Positions 10,163 to 17,764 of a stretch of DNA of 64,000 bases are shown here, in pieces (positions within the stretch are counted from its first letter, which is position 1; every line of letters begins with the position of its first letter). The position numbers and the translations under genes are program-made. This stretch comes from Archangium sp. (GTDB lineage Bacteria > Myxococcota > Myxococcia > Myxococcales > Myxococcaceae). Where the stretch lies: assembly GCA_016792935.1 (NCBI GenBank), contig JAEUJS010000708.1:1-64000 (forward strand), given 5' to 3'. The notes below the pieces were generated by a model. That model saw only the letters and a program-made list of their open reading frames with translations. It made no database searches and was not told where the DNA came from.

Positions 10163-10798
10163 TCAGCGGCCCGGACTCAAGATGTAGCTGAACGGAAAGT
10201 CGGGGTGCACCGCGAAGGTGTGGTCGCGCCGCGTCGGCTCTCCGTTCGTGGTGAGAATGAGATCCGTCTCGCCAATGCCCTCGAACAGGTGGAAGCGCAC
10301 GCGGTAGGTGACGACGTCGAGCGGGTTCTCGCCTTCGTCTTTCAATGGACCGCCGGGCTTGCGCGAGCCGTTGTTGAGCCCGTGTCTACGCCACGTCGAT
10401 TCTTCCGGAGTCAGCGTGAGCTGATCTCCCTCGAGCGACCACGAGCCCTTCTCGTCCTGGAAGTAGAGCGAGTCGCTGTAGTTGGGCAGGTACTGCGCCT
10501 CGAAGGTGTACGTGCCGTCGTCAGCGAACGTGTACCAATGGCGCGTCACGCCCGGGTCCGTCGCGATGCAGGCGACGTCGGTGAGCGGACACCCGCGCGA
10601 GGCTTTGCGATTCCACGTGCCGATCAGTTTCCCCTCGAGCGAATCGGCCGCGGCGTTTGGAGCGACCGGTGCCGTCGTCTGTTCCGCTCGAGAGTCGCCG
10701 TCTTCACCGCCGAGTCCGAACAGGTACACGCCGACCGTGCACATGAAGCAGAGGCCGGCGATCGACGCCGCGGCGATGAGCAGAACGTTCTTGTTCAC
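10163..10798 (-). CDS. Membrane-anchored lipocalin-like protein
   Basis: This 211-residue protein has a single N-terminal membrane segment (about 5-30, VLLIAAASIAGLCFMCTVGVY) and an extracytoplasmic domain starting with the pattern LIGTWNRKA. The body alternates beta strands with Trp/Tyr/Phe (HWYTFADDGTYTFEAQY, GSWSLEGDQLTLTPEES), as in small lipocalin-like or META-type domains that report fit to a calculated curve rather than a known ligand. Three Cys in RGCPLTDVACIA may form a disulfide. The GTG start overlaps the stop of the ATP-grasp gene (GTGA), so it is coupled to it. Function is unknown. Confidence 0.65.
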   Translation of the reverse strand: MNKNVLLIAAASIAGLCFMCTVGVYLFGLGGEDGDSRAEQTTAPVAPNAAADSLEGKLIGTWNRKASRGCPLTDVACIATDPGVTRHWYTFADDGTYTFEAQYLPNYSDSLYFQDEKGSWSLEGDQLTLTPEESTWRRHGLNNGSRKPGGPLKDEGENPLDVVTYRVRFHLFEGIGETDLILTTNGEPTRRDHTFAVHPDFPFSYILSPGR

Positions 10799-12042
10799 GC
10801 CTTCTGATCAGCGCGCCACTGCTGGATGCGCTTGAAGAAGAGCTCCGTGAACTGCTCCACCTCGTGCGCGGGGAAGAGCGCGGTCACCTTCTTGCGAATC
10901 GCGTCCTTCGCCGCATCCGTCGAGAAGAACTCCCACGCCACTTCATCGAGGTGCTTCAAGTGCGTGCCGCAGAATTCTTCGAACTCGTCCGCTTGCAGAA
11001 TCTTTCGGCTGAGCGCGCCGTACTTCTTCAGCTTCTCGGCGTACGGCATCTGCTCTTTCGCGATGTCGTAGAACGGCTGCCAGTCGAACGCCTTGCGCAT
11101 CGGTCGCCTGGTCGCCGACGTGAAGATCGCCCACTTGAGGTACGCCTTCACCATCCACGGGAAGTGGTAGTGCAGCGACGTCACCTGCGAGTCGGGGCAC
11201 GGATTGGCGAAGTCGATGGGGTACCAGATTCCGTCCTTGCTGCTCCGCAATGCCTCACATGAATTGAAGTCCCACCCGAAGAACGCGTTGATGGTGAGCG
11301 TCGTGTCGCGCAAGACCTGAGCGTCCGCGTCGGTGAGGAACTCCTTCTCCTTCTTCATCGTGTAGCGGTCGTGGAGCGGCGCATCGGGGTCGTAGAACAC
11401 CGAGTGCGTCTGCGGGCCGAACCCGATGGTGCGCACGAAACGGTCGTACGGGTCGACCGCCTTCTGCAGGTGCATCACCAGCGTGCCCGACTCGTCGTAC
11501 GCCTTCTTCAGCGCCGCCTCGTCCTTGATGCGCGTGACGCCCTTCCACCCGCCGCCGTCGTACGGCTTCATGAAGAGCGGGTAGCCGATTTTCTTTCCGA
11601 GCGTCGCGAGGTCGAACAGCTGCGCGTACTGCTTCAGCGTCGGCTTCAGGTCGGGCAGCTGCTCGTACGACTTGGGAGGCACCATCCACGTCTCGGGGAT
11701 GGGCATGCCGAGCGCCATCATCGCGGAGTACGAGGTGTGCTTCTCCATCGACTGCACGGCCCACGGGTTGTTGAAGACGTAGAGCCCGTCCATCAACACC
11801 GACTTCTTGATCCACTCGCGCGTCACGTCGTACCAGTGCGTGAGCCGGTCGATGACCACGTCGTATTTCACGGGCTGCGCGAGGTTGAACGGCTCGATGG
11901 TCACGCGCTCGACGTGAAAGTCGAGGGTGTCCCCGCGGTACGGAATGCGGAGCGCGAGTCGCTTCATGATGTGCTCGAAGCAGAGAGGCCAACAGATGTC
12001 TGCGCCGAGCGACAGGCCGATGTTTCGGGTCACGTTCGCCAA
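10795..12042 (-). CDS. RimK-like ATP-grasp enzyme
   Basis: This 415-residue cytoplasmic protein resembles carboxylate-amine ligases of the ATP-grasp superfamily. The core runs from about 115 to 300. IGYPLFMKPYDGGGWKGVTR matches the ATP-binding beta-hairpin and glycine-rich loop, and later residues WDFNSCEALRSS and WYPIDFANPCPD would supply Mg and nucleotide ligands. The start is uncertain: TTG at 12042 (MANVTRN) or GTG at 12033, neither with a good Shine-Dalgarno. A second ATP-grasp enzyme from a different subgroup lies at 60871. It leads a leftward set ending at the esterase. The substrate is unknown; such enzymes can add amino acids to peptides or proteins. Confidence 0.7.
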   Translation of the reverse strand: MANVTRNIGLSLGADICWPLCFEHIMKRLALRIPYRGDTLDFHVERVTIEPFNLAQPVKYDVVIDRLTHWYDVTREWIKKSVLMDGLYVFNNPWAVQSMEKHTSYSAMMALGMPIPETWMVPPKSYEQLPDLKPTLKQYAQLFDLATLGKKIGYPLFMKPYDGGGWKGVTRIKDEAALKKAYDESGTLVMHLQKAVDPYDRFVRTIGFGPQTHSVFYDPDAPLHDRYTMKKEKEFLTDADAQVLRDTTLTINAFFGWDFNSCEALRSSKDGIWYPIDFANPCPDSQVTSLHYHFPWMVKAYLKWAIFTSATRRPMRKAFDWQPFYDIAKEQMPYAEKLKKYGALSRKILQADEFEEFCGTHLKHLDEVAWEFFSTDAAKDAIRKKVTALFPAHEVEQFTELFFKRIQQWRADQKA

Positions 12043-12075
12043 GGTGCGTGCACGTTAGCCCCGGCGCTTGCGGAT

Positions 12076-12849
12076 TCAGAACGAGAACGGAAAGTCGAAC
12101 GTGCCGAACGTGGCGTCGCCCGAGGTCATGCCGAGGTGCACCACCCACTCACCGGCCATGCTGAAGTTCACGGTGCCGCGATACAGCCCGTCTTCGCCGA
12201 GCTGAGGCGCCTGGTTGTTCGCCGAGCCGTGACCCATCGAAGGCATTTCCGGAATGACGGTGAACGCGAGGTCGGTCACGGGCGTCCACTCGAGCAACAT
12301 CGCGTCGGCGCTGTGCGCAGTGACCAGCAGGGTGTTCGCTCCGAGCTTCGCCGGCCCGACGAGCCCCGCGGTCAGCAACACCTTCTTCCCGTCACGCGTG
12401 ACGAACTGACGCAAGGGCGAGTCTTCGACGGCCAGCTCGCCGAGCTCGACCGTGGTCGTCGGGCCGTCGTGGTGCAGCTCGACCTCGACGCTCAACGTCC
12501 ACCGCGCGTCTTCGCCGCTGGGCATGTTGAAGATGATGAGGCCCGGGAAGAAGCCGTCGGCGTCGGGCTCGTGGTCGGGCTTCTGCACCGGGCAGCTGTG
12601 CGTCATGCCCATCGCCATCATTTCCATCACCGGGCGCTGCAGGAGCGTCGCGTGGGGCGCAGGGGTTCCATCGTGCAGCACGCGGTAGCGCACCAGGTTC
12701 TGCCCCACGCGCAGCGGGCCGTCGGTGTGGAGCTCGAGCGTCACGTCATCGCGCGTCGCCGTGACGAGCGGAACGCTCTGGGCCGCCGCCTGCGGCCCAC
12801 ACGCGAGGGTGAGGAACGAGAGCGTGAGAAGGAGGGCGTACGTCTTCAT
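12076..12849 (-). CDS. YtkA-like Met/His-rich lipoprotein
   Basis: This 257-residue exported protein has a lipoprotein signal (LLLTLSFLTLACGP). Two beta-sandwich segments follow; the C-terminal one has the YtkA/FixH-like signature PEMPSMGHGSANNQ, then LYRGTVNFSMAGEWVVHL, and the first has a Met/His-rich patch (PVMEMMAMGMTHSCP). YtkA-type domains occur with copper delivery and cytochrome oxidase maturation, and the exposed Met/His fit copper binding; that role is inference. The ATG at 12849 is preceded by GGGAGAAC and overlaps the stop of the thioredoxin-like gene (ATGA). It is the last gene of a three-gene leftward operon next to the nos island. Confidence 0.75.
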   Translation of the reverse strand: MKTYALLLTLSFLTLACGPQAAAQSVPLVTATRDDVTLELHTDGPLRVGQNLVRYRVLHDGTPAPHATLLQRPVMEMMAMGMTHSCPVQKPDHEPDADGFFPGLIIFNMPSGEDARWTLSVEVELHHDGPTTTVELGELAVEDSPLRQFVTRDGKKVLLTAGLVGPAKLGANTLLVTAHSADAMLLEWTPVTDLAFTVIPEMPSMGHGSANNQAPQLGEDGLYRGTVNFSMAGEWVVHLGMTSGDATFGTFDFPFSF

Positions 12850-13469
12850 GGTTGTTCTCCCATCGGCTGTTGGCAATGCGGTGCTGCGGCGCGGCCGAGC
12901 GCGCGAGTGATGGTGCAACCCCACGTCGGGCTGCGAGCGGCGAAGGGGCGATGGGTGACGAAGCCGTTGAGCGCCGACTCGAGCCACGCTTCCCGACCGT
13001 CTTCTCCAGGAGCGCGCTCGTTGTCGATCCACCCGCGGTAGAGCACCGAGCCATCGCGCGCCACGAAGACCGCCGTCGGCGTGCTCTTCGCTTCCAGCGC
13101 CTCGGCGAGGGCGCCGTCGTCATCGCGCCACACCGGCAATTTCAACCCGCGCGTTCTGACGTTCGCCGTGAGCGACTCGAGCGACTCGCCGGCGTTGCTC
13201 GAGACCTGCACGAAGGCGATGCCGCGTTCGCTCCACTCGGCGGCGAGCGCTTCGATGCGCGCCTGGTAGCGGCGCACGCACGGGCAACCGCCAGACCAGA
13301 AGACGAACACGGTGCCGTCTGCGGCCTCGACCAGCTCGCGCGCGGTCGCGCTCTGCCGCGTCGTCGAGACCAGCGTCGCGTGCTCGAGCCCGCGGCCCTG
13401 ATGCGACGTCGCGCAACCGGCGAGCAGGACCGCGACGAGAAGGAGGTGTCGAGAATCAGAAGAAGCCAT
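12846..13469 (-). CDS. Thioredoxin-like (AhpC/TSA-type) lipoprotein
   Basis: This 207-residue lipoprotein (LLLVAVLLAGCATS) has a thioredoxin fold between about 38 and 180. The active-site region is FWSGGCPCVRRY, so the redox pair is Cys-Pro-Cys rather than the usual Cys-x-x-Cys. STPTAVFVARDGSVLYRG supplies the cis-proline segment. A conserved-looking tail, TWGCTITRALGRAAAPHC, adds two further Cys. It would act in the periplasm on thiols, perhaps keeping copper-binding cysteines of NosL or CuA sites reduced; that link is inferred from position. It overlaps the barrel gene upstream by 14 bases and the YtkA-like gene downstream by 4 bases, so the three are tightly coupled. Confidence 0.8.
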   Translation of the reverse strand: MASSDSRHLLLVAVLLAGCATSHQGRGLEHATLVSTTRQSATARELVEAADGTVFVFWSGGCPCVRRYQARIEALAAEWSERGIAFVQVSSNAGESLESLTANVRTRGLKLPVWRDDDGALAEALEAKSTPTAVFVARDGSVLYRGWIDNERAPGEDGREAWLESALNGFVTHRPFAARSPTWGCTITRALGRAAAPHCQQPMGEQP

Positions 13470-14337
13470 GACGAACTCCCAGCGTTCCTGCGAGCCGCGT
13501 CTCGCGGTTGAGCCCGAACGCGTCGGCGGTGAAGGCCGCGGTGACGGTCCAATGCGAATTCACCTTCCATGCCGCTGACGCCGACGCGCCGAACGTGGTC
13601 GCCGCGGTGCCGCTCATCGCCACGCCGTCGAGCGAGTAGGCGAGCTCGTGTTCTGCCCGCACCGAGAGCGCGAGCACGAGCTTCTCGCGCCACACTTCGC
13701 GACCGCCGGACAGCGCGGCCTGCAGCGCAGGCCCGAGCCACTGCGTCGCTCCGGTGTCCACGCGACGAAACGGAGCCGCCACCAGGACACCCGCGTCGAG
13801 TCGCGCGAACCACGGGCTCCACGTCTCTTCGACGGTGACGCCGAAGCTGCCGGCGAAGACGCCGCGCCCGGTGACGGAGGCTCCGAGCGCGTCGGTGGAC
13901 TGCTCGGGCCGCCGGCCGGTGGGCCCTGCGACCCCGAGCGTGAACGCGAAGCCGGGGACGTGGAGGTACGTGCCGAGGGGAATCGCTTCCCATCGGATCG
14001 CCGCGCTCACGTCACCCGGGCCGGTGCCGACCGAGCGCTCGTCGCCAGCAGCGCGGAAACCGACGACCCACGGCACGCGCGCCGAGAGCTGCCACGCGTC
14101 CGCGAGCCGCACGATGCCCCACGCTTCGAAGCGCAACTCGTCTTCGAGGAGCGTGCCCTCGAAGGAGCGCCACGTTCCGCTCGAGGTCCAGCGGCCCGTC
14201 GCGCGTGAGAACGATGAGTTGATTCCGGCGGCTCCGGCTTCCCACGCGGTGAGGCGGCCGGTGCCGACGACGGACACCGAGAGACAACAGGCAGCGGCGT
14301 GCGCCGCCGGGGCGACGAGGACGCACGCGATGAGCAC
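13456..14337 (-). CDS. Predicted outer-membrane beta-barrel protein
   Basis: This 293-residue protein has a Sec signal (VLIACVLVAPAAHA) followed by alternating amphipathic strands and ends in an aromatic residue (GVRHGFF), the usual sorting signal for outer-membrane barrels. I see strands such as WQLSARVPWVVGFRA, YLHVPGFAFTLGVAG and HWTVTAAFTADAFGLN, consistent with transporter-type barrels. The ACC after the signal peptide contains adjacent Cys residues. The GTG at 14337 was chosen because it places the signal peptide at the N-terminus; the frame is open upstream but that part is not protein-like, and no strong Shine-Dalgarno is seen. It heads the operon with the thioredoxin-like and YtkA-like lipoproteins. 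A metal or small-molecule channel is plausible but unproven. Confidence 0.65.
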   Translation of the reverse strand: MLIACVLVAPAAHAAACCLSVSVVGTGRLTAWEAGAAGINSSFSRATGRWTSSGTWRSFEGTLLEDELRFEAWGIVRLADAWQLSARVPWVVGFRAAGDERSVGTGPGDVSAAIRWEAIPLGTYLHVPGFAFTLGVAGPTGRRPEQSTDALGASVTGRGVFAGSFGVTVEETWSPWFARLDAGVLVAAPFRRVDTGATQWLGPALQAALSGGREVWREKLVLALSVRAEHELAYSLDGVAMSGTAATTFGASASAAWKVNSHWTVTAAFTADAFGLNRETRLAGTLGVRHGFF

Positions 14338-14370
14338 TGTTCGCGTGAGGCCCCACTCCGTACGCGCTGC

Positions 14371-14501
14371 CGTGCGCGGGTCTTCAGCGGCGGAAGTCGA
14401 GCGCCACGAAGCACGGTGGTCGGTCCGCTGCGCGTACGTCGCGCGCGCGATGGAGGACCACGCCGTACGCGGGTGCTCAGCGCGGGAGGTCGAGGGCGAC
14501 G
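14371..14501 (+). repeat. Imperfect direct repeat, two 38-base copies
   Basis: Copies at 14371-14408 and 14464-14501 match at 30 of 38 positions with a period of 93 bases. They fill the 217-base gap between the barrel gene and nnrS-like gene. On the minus strand, both encode a similar short end (VALDLPR-stop and VALDFRR-stop) in one frame, suggesting remnants of a duplicated gene end or a paired regulatory site. No other gene is seen in this gap. Confidence 0.4.
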
Positions 14502-14554
14502 TCTGCGTGTGAGGGCACGACAAACTTGCCGTGGTGGTGTGGCTCTGGCTCGCG

Positions 14555-15823
14555 TCACTCGCGCGCATCGGCCTGCCCTCCCACCCGAATCGAGCGCAGC
14601 AACGCCGCGGCGCAGAGCGCGACGCCGAAGAACGCGAGCGGGCCAGACCCACCGGCGATGGCCTGCGCGACGCGCAGCGAAGACAGCTCGCAGAGTCGCC
14701 CGCCCGCTCCGAGCGCCAGCGCGAGGACGCCTGCGTCGTAGACGCGTGGCCACTGCAGCTGCACGCCCGCGAAGCCCGGCACCATGCGGCCCGCGAAGCC
14801 GAAGGCGAGGAGCGACGCCGCGCCGAGCGTGAAGGCGTGTCGCGAGGCGTCGTCGAGCAGGGCGGGGCTCCACGTGCCGAGAGCGCGCGCGGCGACCCAG
14901 AGCTGCAACGCGCCGAAGGCCAACAGAAAGACGAGGCCCGCCTGAATCGCGCGCGGCTGCAGCGCTCCGAGCGCCGCCACGCTCTGACCCGAGAACGGCC
15001 GCACCAACCACCACACCACACCGCACGCGAAGGCCAGCGCGAGTCCGCTCAGCGCGGTCAGCAGGTCGAAGAAGACCGAGGCCACGGCCGTGACGCACGC
15101 CAGCTGCCACGCGATGAGGAGGAAGCGCTGCGCACGCAGCGACGCGCGCGCCACGCGCAGGGTGCAGATGCCAGCGCGAAAGAAGACGCCCCACAGCCAC
15201 GAGCCGACGCCGCCGAAGAGCGCGGCGCGCCACACCGCTTCCAACGGCACGCGCGCGGGCGAAAACGACCACACCACCATCGCCAGCGCGGCCAGCCACC
15301 ACCACGCGGCGCCCGCGGTGACGAAGAAATGGAGCGGCTCTTTGGGCGCGATGCCCTGGCGCCACGCGCGCGAGAGCCACCAGCCCCACGTGCTCATGGC
15401 GGCCAACACCAGGAGCGCGCCGAGCGGGCCGAGGACCTGCGAGCCGGGGACCAGCACGCCGAAGCGGCCGATGACGAGCAGCAGCGCTCCACCGATTCCT
15501 GCCCACGCGAGTACGCGCGTCATCACCTTCGAGGGCGCCCGCCAGGCGAAGAAGCGCGGCGCCAGATGGAGCGAGACGCCCAGGGTCAACAGCCACAGGA
15601 AGCCGAAGAGCTGGCCGATGGCGTGCGCGGTGCGATGCGCCTCGGGCACCGCCTTCTGCAACACGCGCAGCGTCCACAGGTCGAGCGCGCCGGTGAGCGC
15701 TCCCACCAGCGTGGTGAAGCACAGGGCGGCGATGACGAACGGTGGCCACGGAGCGCGTTCTCGTGTCACCGGTCGCGCTTCGACCACGCTCAGCTGCAGG
15801 AAGCGCTGCGCAGTGAGCCTCAT
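14555..15823 (-). CDS. NnrS family membrane protein
   Basis: This polytopic inner-membrane protein has 422 residues with about 11-12 hydrophobic segments. NnrS-like landmarks are HAIGQLFGFLWLLTLGVSLH, where His residues face a membrane helix, and SRHAFTLGAASLLAFGFAGR, followed by MVPGF. NnrS proteins are haem- and copper-containing and protect cells against nitric oxide and nitrosative stress; they are often found with denitrification genes, which fits the adjacent nosZ cluster. The ATG at 15823 (MRLTAQRF) has GGAG upstream; the longer open frame is unsupported. It lies 64 bases after the conserved membrane protein and probably shares its transcript. Confidence 0.82.
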   Translation of the reverse strand: MRLTAQRFLQLSVVEARPVTRERAPWPPFVIAALCFTTLVGALTGALDLWTLRVLQKAVPEAHRTAHAIGQLFGFLWLLTLGVSLHLAPRFFAWRAPSKVMTRVLAWAGIGGALLLVIGRFGVLVPGSQVLGPLGALLVLAAMSTWGWWLSRAWRQGIAPKEPLHFFVTAGAAWWWLAALAMVVWSFSPARVPLEAVWRAALFGGVGSWLWGVFFRAGICTLRVARASLRAQRFLLIAWQLACVTAVASVFFDLLTALSGLALAFACGVVWWLVRPFSGQSVAALGALQPRAIQAGLVFLLAFGALQLWVAARALGTWSPALLDDASRHAFTLGAASLLAFGFAGRMVPGFAGVQLQWPRVYDAGVLALALGAGGRLCELSSLRVAQAIAGGSGPLAFFGVALCAAALLRSIRVGGQADARE

Positions 15824-15887
15824 GGCGTCGCTCCGTCGCGCTCGGCGCGGTGGCCACGCGGTTCCGCAGCGAGCCGACGCGCGGGGC

Positions 15888-16547
15888 TCACGTCGCCGCT
15901 CCCACGAGCGCAGCCTGGCGAACGGCTTCACGACGGCCCGCGATGAGATGCCAGGTGACGAGCACCACCACGCCGAGCGCGAAGACGCCCAGCAGCAGCG
16001 AGCCTTCGCGCGGCCAGCTGTGGGTCGTGAAGTTGGCGATCTGCTTGCTGCCGAGCACCGCGGGCATGAAGCCGGGCACCTTCACCGGTGCGTCGGGCTT
16101 CAAGTGATGGCCGAACACCCACAACGTGTAGATGAAGCGGCCGAACGCGAAGGCGCTCACGTAGAAGGTCGCCACCGCGAGGTCGACCAGCGAGCTGACG
16201 TTGCCGATGGCCGCCACCCGCAGCGCGAAGAGCGCCAGCGCGCCGAGCGCGAACGGAATCCAGTCGAGGTCGGTCATCGCCGCGCGATCGAGCGTGCGCA
16301 TGCCGATGTAGTGGTTGAGCGTGTTGATTTCTTGAAGGTGCTGTCCGTTGTTTCCGCCCTCGACGGTGTGCGCGTAGATGTCGAGGTAGAGCCCGCCCGG
16401 GTATTGCGGCGCTTCCATCGAGATGCGCCACAGCGGCTGGAAGAACGAGAGCGCGAGCGGAATGGTGAGCGCGGCGAGCAGCACGCGCGCCGTGGGGCGC
16501 AGGGGCTGAGCGAGGAAGGCGTAGAAGCGCGACAAGTAGATCTTCAT
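15888..16547 (-). CDS. Conserved membrane protein of the nos island
   Basis: This 219-residue protein has four or so membrane segments. Between the first (about 23-45, VLLAALTIPLALSFFQPLW) and second lies an extracytoplasmic loop with EINTLNHYIGM, preceded by MEAPQYPGGLYLDIY. I recognise this Pro-Gln-Tyr-Pro and Asn-His-Tyr-Ile-Gly-Met pattern as recurring in uncharacterised membrane proteins associated with N2O reductase clusters, but I do not know a name. His and Met in the loop could touch copper or haem. The ATG at 16547 (MKIYLSRFYAF) gives a clean N-terminus. It is divergent from the AAA+ regulator at 16610 with only 62 bases between starts, so both promoters lie there. Confidence 0.7.
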   Translation of the reverse strand: MKIYLSRFYAFLAQPLRPTARVLLAALTIPLALSFFQPLWRISMEAPQYPGGLYLDIYAHTVEGGNNGQHLQEINTLNHYIGMRTLDRAAMTDLDWIPFALGALALFALRVAAIGNVSSLVDLAVATFYVSAFAFGRFIYTLWVFGHHLKPDAPVKVPGFMPAVLGSKQIANFTTHSWPREGSLLLGVFALGVVVLVTWHLIAGRREAVRQAALVGAAT

Positions 16548-16609
16548 GCGCGGGCGGACTGCATCGGCCACGCCAGCGCCGGTATCGGGTGTGCAGGCAA
16601 ATCCCACCC

Positions 16610-17605
16610 ATGGTGGATGGAGTGAAAACCGCCGGACCTTTCACGTGTTCGACGCCGCTCGAGCGCGGCACCTTGTGCAGAATTTGCCGTCACGAGAGCG
16701 AGCAGCACTCCGGGCCGCGGACCTGCCGACGCCTCGTCGCTCACAGCGCGGCGATGCGCTCGTTGCTCGAGCGCGTCGAGTCGCTGGCGCCGGCCAATGA
16801 CCCGCTGCTGATTCGCGGTGAGCCCGGCGCGGGCAAAGAAGTCATCGCGCGCACGGTGCACGCCAACGGCAACCGGCGAGACCGCCCCTTCGTGGTGCTC
16901 AACTGCGCGGCCAGCGAAGCCGCCCGGCTCCACTCCGAGCTCTTCGGCGCCCCGATGCAGCGCGGCCTCTTCGAGGTCGCCGGCGGGGGAACGCTCTTCC
17001 TCGATGAAATCGCCGACATTCCACTCGACGTGCAGGCGCGGCTGCTGCGCGCGGTGGAAGACCACGAGGTCAAACCGCTGGGCGGAGAAGTCGTGCACGT
17101 CGACCTGCGCGTCATCGGCTCGAGCGCGCGCGACCTCGAGACCGCCGTGCGCGAAGGGCGCTTTCGCGAAGACCTCTTCTATCGGCTGAACGTCTTCACG
17201 TTGACGGTTCCTCCCCTGCGTGAGCGCGGAGACGACGTGCTCGAGCTGGCGGAGATGTTCCTCGCGCAACTGGGTCACCAGGGGGGGCTGACGCCGACGG
17301 CGCTCCTCGCGTTGCGTGCCTATGGTTGGCCGGGCAACGTGCGCGAGCTCCACAGCGCCGTGCGCCACGCCGCGGCGATTTCTCGCGGCGCTCCAGTCGA
17401 GCCGAAGCACCTGCCGGAAGCCGTCACGCACATCGCGCAGAAGCGTGAGACGCGGCTGCTGACGCTCGAAGAAGCCGAGCGCAAACACATCATCGCGGTG
17501 CTCGAGGCGTGCGGGGGCGAGCAGGTCGAAGCGGCCCGGGTGCTCGGCATCGGGCGCACGACCCTGTGGCGAAAGCTGCGCCACTACGGGCTGATTTCAA
17601 AGTGA
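16610..17605 (+). CDS. AAA+/Fis-type transcription regulator without a GAFTGA loop
   Basis: This 331-residue protein resembles bacterial enhancer-binding proteins. Walker A is GEPGAGKE (70-77), Walker B LFLDEIADIP (129-138), the arginine-finger region REDLFYRLNVF, and the C-terminal Fis helix-turn-helix AARVLGIGRTTLWRKLRHYG. The sigma-54-contact loop is missing: ELFG is followed by only APMQ before RGLFE, where the family has the GAFTGA segment. The N-terminus instead of a receiver or GAF domain carries four Cys (13, 23, 26, 39) that could bind a metal or Fe-S cluster. The start is uncertain (GTG 16589 or ATG 16610). It precedes nosZ by 159 bases and probably regulates it; the mechanism need not involve sigma-54. 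Confidence 0.75.
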   Translation: MVDGVKTAGPFTCSTPLERGTLCRICRHESEQHSGPRTCRRLVAHSAAMRSLLERVESLAPANDPLLIRGEPGAGKEVIARTVHANGNRRDRPFVVLNCAASEAARLHSELFGAPMQRGLFEVAGGGTLFLDEIADIPLDVQARLLRAVEDHEVKPLGGEVVHVDLRVIGSSARDLETAVREGRFREDLFYRLNVFTLTVPPLRERGDDVLELAEMFLAQLGHQGGLTPTALLALRAYGWPGNVRELHSAVRHAAAISRGAPVEPKHLPEAVTHIAQKRETRLLTLEEAERKHIIAVLEACGGEQVEAARVLGIGRTTLWRKLRHYGLISK

Positions 17606-17713
17606 AACGGCCTCGAAACACCCGCCCTCGCAACCGCTGCGTCTTTTGGAGCCCAAACGCAGGGTGTGCGTGGCGCGTGGCGGCCTGGGCTGATCCGTCC
17701 CTCTGAAGGCGCG

Positions 17714-17729
17714 TGGCACATCGCTCGCA
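17714..17729 (+). promoter_or_regulatory. Candidate sigma-54 (-24/-12) promoter of nosZ
   Basis: TGGCACATCGCTCGCA has a perfect TGGCAC -24 element, exactly 10 bases between the GG and GC pairs, and one mismatch at -12 (TCGCA for TTGCA). It would start transcription about 25 bases before the nosZ ATG, leaving room for the GAGGAGG ribosome site at 17754-17760. Other regulators could also bind here. Confidence 0.6.
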
Positions 17730-17764
17730 CTCGGCGTGGCCGTCGCATCACTCGAGGAGGTCAC

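Noticed and set aside
13456-15021. Extended start for the barrel gene to 15021
   Set aside because: The upstream part lies inside the nnrS-like gene on the same strand and is not protein-like; the signal peptide begins at 14337.
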